Part shown: piece by piece, positions 60,755 through 64,000 of the stretch
How positions within the stretch are numbered: the stretch's first letter is position 1
Layout: every line of letters begins with the position of its first letter
From: JAMLIN01 sp964476625
Lineage (GTDB): Bacteria > Pseudomonadota > Gammaproteobacteria > Burkholderiales > Burkholderiaceae_E
Direction: 5' to 3'
NCBI GenBank assembly: GCA_964476625.1
Contig: CAYZBJ010000002.1
Location: 68,647-132,646 of the forward strand
DNA: 64,000 bases
Program-made: the position numbers and the translations under genes
The notes under the pieces: model-generated
Told to the model about the DNA's origin: nothing
The model's database searches: none
What the model saw: the letters and a program-made list of their open reading frames with translations, nothing else

Positions 60755-62320
60755 TCAGCCTTCTTCCCGACGCAGGAACTGCCGGGGCCGGATGCCGACC
60801 GCGAGCAGGGCGCCGAGGTAGACGACGGCGGCGCCGAATACCAGCCCCAGTACCAGGCCAACGCGTCGGAAAGGCGTGGCCTGCAGCGCGATCCAGTCGA
60901 AACGGGGTTCGACCCACAGCAGCAGGGCCGTCATGGCCGCTGCCGCCACTGCGACCTGCAGGCCGAAGCGCCACCAGCCCGGCTGTGGCACATAGCTGCC
61001 GCGCCGGCGCAGGCCGACCAGCAGCAGCATTGCGTTCAGGCTCGCCCCGACCGAGATCGACAGCGCGAGGCCGGCGTGGGCGAACAGCGGGACGAAGGCG
61101 ATGTTCATCAGCTGGGTCAGGATGAGGACCGCGATGGCGATCTTCACCGGCGTGCGGACATCGAGCTGCGCGTAGAAGCCCGGCGCCAGCACCTTGACCC
61201 CGATCAGCCCGAGCAGACCGAGGGAATAGCCGAGGACGGCCCGGCGCGTCATCTCGACGTCGTCCGCGGTGAACCGGCCGTAGTGAAAGAGCAGGGCGGT
61301 CAGCGGCTCGGCGAGCGCGGCCAGGCCGATCATGCACGGGATGGCGAGCATCACCGACAGGCGCAGGCCCCAGTCGAGCATCTGGCTGTAGCGCTCCACC
61401 GCATTCTCGGCCCGGGCCTTCGAGAGGCTCGGCAGCAGGACGGTGCCGAGGGCCACGCCGAGCAGGGCGGTGGGAAACTCCATCAGCCGGTCGCCGAAGG
61501 ACACCCAGGAGACGCTGCCCTCGGCCAGCCGCGATGCGATGTGGGTATTGATGATCAGGCTCAGCTGGGCGACCGAGACGGCCAGCACGGCCGGCCCCAT
61601 CAGCTTCAGGATCCGGCGGGCATCGGGGTCGGTGAAGGCGGCCCGCAGGCCGAAGCCGATGCGTGGCAGGACGCCGATCCGGCGCAGGGCGGGAATCTGG
61701 ATCGCGAGCTGGGCGAAGCCGCCGAGCAGCACGCCGGCGCCGAGGGCGTAGATCGGCGGATCGAAGTACGGGGTGAGCAGCAGCGCCGCGCCGATGAAGC
61801 ACAGGTTCAGCAGGACCGGGGCGAAGGCCGGCACCATGAAGCGGCGCCAGGTGTTGAGGATGCCGGCCGACAGGGCGACCATCGACACGAACAGGATGTA
61901 GGGGAACATCCAGCGGGTCAGGTTGGTAGCGACCTCGAAGGTCGCCGGGTCGCGGGCAAGACCCGAGGCCATCAGCCAGACCAGAGCCGGGGCGGCGGCG
62001 GCCCCGAGGATCGAGACCAGCAGGACGACCCAGAACAGGCCTGTCGCCACCCGGTCGACGAGGGCCTTGAGCTGCGCCGGGTCGCCCTCGCGCTCGGAGC
62101 GCCCGCGCACGTCGGCGAGGATCGGGACGAAAGCCTGGGAGAACGCCCCTTCCGCAAACAGCCGCCGCAGCAGGTTGGGCAGCCGGAACGCGACGAAAAA
62201 GGCATCGGTATGCGCCGATGCCCCGAAAATCGCGGCGATGAGGTTTTCCCGGATCAGTCCGGTGATCCGCGACAGCAGGGTCAGGCCACTGACCGTTGCC
62301 GCCGCCCTGAGAAGATTCAT
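60755..62320 (-). CDS. murJ: Lipid II flippase MurJ (MviN)
   Basis: The product is 521 residues with about fourteen membrane helices. It has GLTLLSRITGLIRENLIAAI and the first-half VAFRLPNLLRRLFAEGAFSQ motif, plus the later GVALGTVLLPSLSKARAENA. The cavity arginines typical of MurJ are in the first motif. It moves lipid II across the inner membrane for peptidoglycan synthesis. It is divergent from rpsT, as in many proteobacteria. It is followed after 42 bp by proC on the same strand. Confidence 0.95.
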   Translation of the reverse strand: MNLLRAAATVSGLTLLSRITGLIRENLIAAIFGASAHTDAFFVAFRLPNLLRRLFAEGAFSQAFVPILADVRGRSEREGDPAQLKALVDRVATGLFWVVLLVSILGAAAAPALVWLMASGLARDPATFEVATNLTRWMFPYILFVSMVALSAGILNTWRRFMVPAFAPVLLNLCFIGAALLLTPYFDPPIYALGAGVLLGGFAQLAIQIPALRRIGVLPRIGFGLRAAFTDPDARRILKLMGPAVLAVSVAQLSLIINTHIASRLAEGSVSWVSFGDRLMEFPTALLGVALGTVLLPSLSKARAENAVERYSQMLDWGLRLSVMLAIPCMIGLAALAEPLTALLFHYGRFTADDVEMTRRAVLGYSLGLLGLIGVKVLAPGFYAQLDVRTPVKIAIAVLILTQLMNIAFVPLFAHAGLALSISVGASLNAMLLLVGLRRRGSYVPQPGWWRFGLQVAVAAAAMTALLLWVEPRFDWIALQATPFRRVGLVLGLVFGAAVVYLGALLAVGIRPRQFLRREEG

Positions 62321-62340
62321 TGCGTCTCCGACGCCAGTGA

Positions 62341-62370
62341 TTGCGGGATTGGCGGGTCGCGGGCTATAAT
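62341..62370 (+). promoter_or_regulatory. Probable rpsT promoter
   Basis: TTGCGG (62341-62346) is followed 18 bases later by a perfect TATAAT (62365-62370). The promoter faces rpsT, giving a leader of about 180 nt. The leader has a small palindrome GCCGTAATACGGC near 62479, perhaps part of S20 autoregulation. Confidence 0.6.
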
Positions 62371-62556
62371 TTCAGGCTTCACGCAATTCTAGCTTGCCGA
62401 AGTGGTCCACGGTACGGCGCCGGGGGCAACGCCCGAAGGCGTACCGGGGGGCGGCGGGGGGCAGCAAATGATTGCCATAGCCGTAATACGGCGGCTGTAA
62501 CACAACATGCGTCACGCGCGGCACCTGCGCGCGGCGCCAGACACGACGGAAAGTAC

Positions 62557-62823
62557 ATGGCCAATATCGCATCGTCTCGCAAGCGCGCCCGCCAGGCGGT
62601 CGTCCGGAACCTGAGCAATTCGAGCCAGCGCTCGTCGCTGCGCACCGCGATCAAGGCGGTCCGCAAGGCGGTCGAGGCCGGCGACAAGGCGGTGGCGGCC
62701 GAGACCTTCCAGCGTTCGCAGGCGATCATCGATCGTATCGCCGACAAGCGGCTGATCCACAAGAATGCCGCTTCGCGCTACAAGAGCCGCCTGTCGGCTG
62801 CCGTCAAGGCCATGGCCGCCTGA
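62557..62823 (+). CDS. rpsT: 30S ribosomal protein S20
   Basis: The product is 88 residues, highly basic, with MANIASSRKRARQAVVRNLS at the start and IADKRLIHKNAASRYKSRL near the end, as in S20. S20 binds 16S rRNA early in assembly. The start is ATG. A TATAAT promoter lies about 190 bp upstream and a clear terminator about 45 bp downstream. Codon use is typical of highly expressed genes. Confidence 0.97.
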   Translation: MANIASSRKRARQAVVRNLSNSSQRSSLRTAIKAVRKAVEAGDKAVAAETFQRSQAIIDRIADKRLIHKNAASRYKSRLSAAVKAMAA

Positions 62824-62868
62824 CGACGAGGCCAATGGACTGAAGCCGGGGCCTCCAGCTCCGGAACG

Positions 62869-62893
62869 AAGGCGCCGCAAGGCGCCTTTCGTC
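62869..62893 (+). terminator. Rho-independent terminator of rpsT
   Basis: The stem AAGGCGCC / GGCGCCTT with a GCAA loop (62869-62888) is followed by TTTCG-rich sequence. It lies 46 bp past the rpsT stop, and the stem also stops the converging yggS transcript, whose stop codon is at 62892. Confidence 0.8.
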
Positions 62894-63614
62894 ATTTCGG
62901 GGGCCGGTCGCCGAACAGTGCGGTGCCGATGCGCACGATCGTCGCGCCTTCGGCGACGGCGGCCTCGAGGTCGGCCGACATGCCCATCGAGAGAGTGTCG
63001 AGCGCAAAGCCGGCCGTGCGCAACTGCTCGTACAGCGCGCGGACCGCGGCGAAAGCCTGCCGCTGGCCGGCGACGTCCGCACGCGGGGCGGGGATCGCCA
63101 TCAGGCCCCGTAGCCGCAGCCGCGGCATCCTGGCGACCGCCGCCGCCAGGGCCGGCAGGTCCTGCGGCGCGCAGCCGCTCTTGGTGTCTTCGCCGTCGAT
63201 ATTGACCTGCAGGCAGACCGACAGGGGCCCAGCCGCGGCCGGTCGCTGCTCGTCGAGCCGCCGTGCGATCCGTTCCCGATCGACCGAATGGACCCAGGCG
63301 AAGCGCTCGGCGATCGCCCGGGTCTTGTTCGACTGGATCGGCCCGATGTAGTGCCAGTCGAGCCGCACGGCGGGCGCGATCGCGGCGCAGCGATCCTGCT
63401 TGTCGAGCGCCTCCTGCAGGTAGTTCTCGCCGAAATCCCGCTGCCCGGCAGCAGCCAGTGCGAGCACACGCTCGGCAGGAACCGTCTTGCTGACCGCGAG
63501 CAGCCGCACCGACTCCGGCGACCGGCCCGCGGACTCGCAGGCCTGCTGGATGCGCCGCTCGACTGCGTCGAGCGACCTTCGGGCGGCCGATCCGGGTTCT
63601 TCGCGCCCGTTCAT
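62892..63614 (-). CDS. YggS-type pyridoxal-phosphate homeostasis protein
   Basis: The product is 240 residues, an alanine-racemase-like barrel without the second domain. The PLP lysine lies in RLLAVSKTVPAERVLALAAA, followed by FGENYLQEALDK and WHYIGPIQSNKTRAI. YggS/PLPBP proteins carry and buffer PLP. The start is the ATG at 63614; reading further upstream runs into the pilT promoter region. Divergent from pilT with 102 bp between, a standard pairing in proteobacteria. Confidence 0.93.
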   Translation of the reverse strand: MNGREEPGSAARRSLDAVERRIQQACESAGRSPESVRLLAVSKTVPAERVLALAAAGQRDFGENYLQEALDKQDRCAAIAPAVRLDWHYIGPIQSNKTRAIAERFAWVHSVDRERIARRLDEQRPAAAGPLSVCLQVNIDGEDTKSGCAPQDLPALAAAVARMPRLRLRGLMAIPAPRADVAGQRQAFAAVRALYEQLRTAGFALDTLSMGMSADLEAAVAEGATIVRIGTALFGDRPPK

Positions 63615-63716
63615 CGCCGTTGTGTGCCAATGGTCGCCTGGGCAGCCCCGGGGGATTGGCGCCGGCAGAGAATCGTTCGCAAACCCCCGCCGATGGGACC
63701 AACCGGGAAGTGTGCA

Positions 63717-64000
63717 ATGGATATCGCAGAACTGCTGACGTTCGCCGTCAAGAACAAGGCTTCGGACCTCCATCTTTCAGCCGGCCTGCCCCCGATGATC
63801 CGGGTGCATGGCGATGTTCGTCGGATCAATCTCCCGCCCATGGAGCACAAGGACGTGCACGGGATGATCTACGACATCATGAACGATTCGCAACGCAAGG
63901 AGTACGAGGAAAACCTCGAATGCGACTTCTCGTTCGCGATTCCCGGCCTGGCGCGTTTCCGCGTCAACGCGTTCCTGCAGCAGCGCGGCGCCGGCGCCGT
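63717..64000 (+). CDS. pilT: Type IV pilus retraction ATPase PilT (5' part; continues beyond the window)
   Basis: The visible 94 residues begin MDIAELLTFAVKNKASDLHL, then SAGLPPMIRVHGDVRRI and ECDFSFAIPGLARFRVNAFL, the PilT N-terminal domain. The Walker motifs lie outside the window. PilT depolymerises type IV pili and drives twitching and DNA uptake. The comEA-like gene 6 kb away fits a possible competence role. The first ATG at 63717 is used. Confidence 0.96.
   Translation, partial: MDIAELLTFAVKNKASDLHLSAGLPPMIRVHGDVRRINLPPMEHKDVHGMIYDIMNDSQRKEYEENLECDFSFAIPGLARFRVNAFLQQRGAGA

Overview
The window is a GC-rich (roughly two-thirds G+C by eye), densely coding piece of a betaproteobacterial chromosome, most likely Burkholderiales. 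Three things point there. The first is the block order ubiG-gph-ompA / gyrA-pheA-hisC-tyrA-aroA-cmk-rpsA-ihfB-lapA-lapB-rfaE-rfaD. The second is a tmRNA whose tag reads ANDERFALAA, a tag I associate with Bordetella-like Burkholderiales. The third is the divergent yggS/pilT pair at the right edge. Two runs of exactly ten N (11898-11907 and 15744-15753) show a gapped draft assembly. There are no rRNA genes, no complete tRNA genes, no CRISPR array and no insertion sequence.

Left third (1-20.7 kb), accessory metabolism and transport. A YnfA-type membrane protein and a thioredoxin-like protein run rightward. Converging on them is a tightly coupled leftward operon: TonB-dependent receptor, periplasmic binding protein, permease, ATPase and NnrS, with a Fur-like box in front. 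Diverging from the same box is a MacB/HlyD-type tripartite exporter without its outer-membrane channel. Next comes a LysR regulator with an aldo/keto reductase, and divergently an orphan Liv-type binding protein with methylmalonate-semialdehyde dehydrogenase. A LysR-type inverted repeat lies between them. Then the cbb3 oxidase operon ccoNOQP plus a short FixH-like membrane protein and ccoS, with an FNR/Anr-type box upstream.

Middle (20.7-43.3 kb), mixed. A PNPOx-like protein, two unrecognised exported proteins, a cytoplasmic BisC-type molybdoenzyme, a beta-helix-like lipoprotein, a His-rich cupredoxin, a two-piece (archaeal-style) lipoate ligase, a methyltransferase and an MFS transporter. 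A nuclease-helicase (DUF2075) gene is divergent from a Fic/DUF4172 gene. Then come an FMN reductase, a glycine-rich membrane peptide, an SRPBCC protein and ssrA. A degenerate inverted copy of the tmRNA 3' end faces ssrA. An MCE-type lipid transport operon follows (STAS-MlaE fusion, MlaF, MlaD, PqiC-like lipoprotein), then gph, ubiG, ompA and an MtaD-type deaminase.

Right third (43.4-64 kb), core genes. gyrA leads into aromatic and histidine biosynthesis (pheA, hisC, tyrA, aroA), with serC missing from the position it usually holds between gyrA and pheA. cmk, rpsA, ihfB, lapAB and the heptose genes rfaE1/rfaD follow. Then come a ComEA-like protein, a FecR-domain protein, ubiA, proC, murJ, rpsT, yggS and the 5' part of pilT. 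Many junctions are ATGA or GTGA overlaps, so translational coupling is common here.

Best candidates for something new: the Fur-box receptor/NitT-type ABC/NnrS operon, the divergent nuclease-helicase/Fic pair with inverted repeats in its 89-bp intergenic region, and the inverted tmRNA-end relic.
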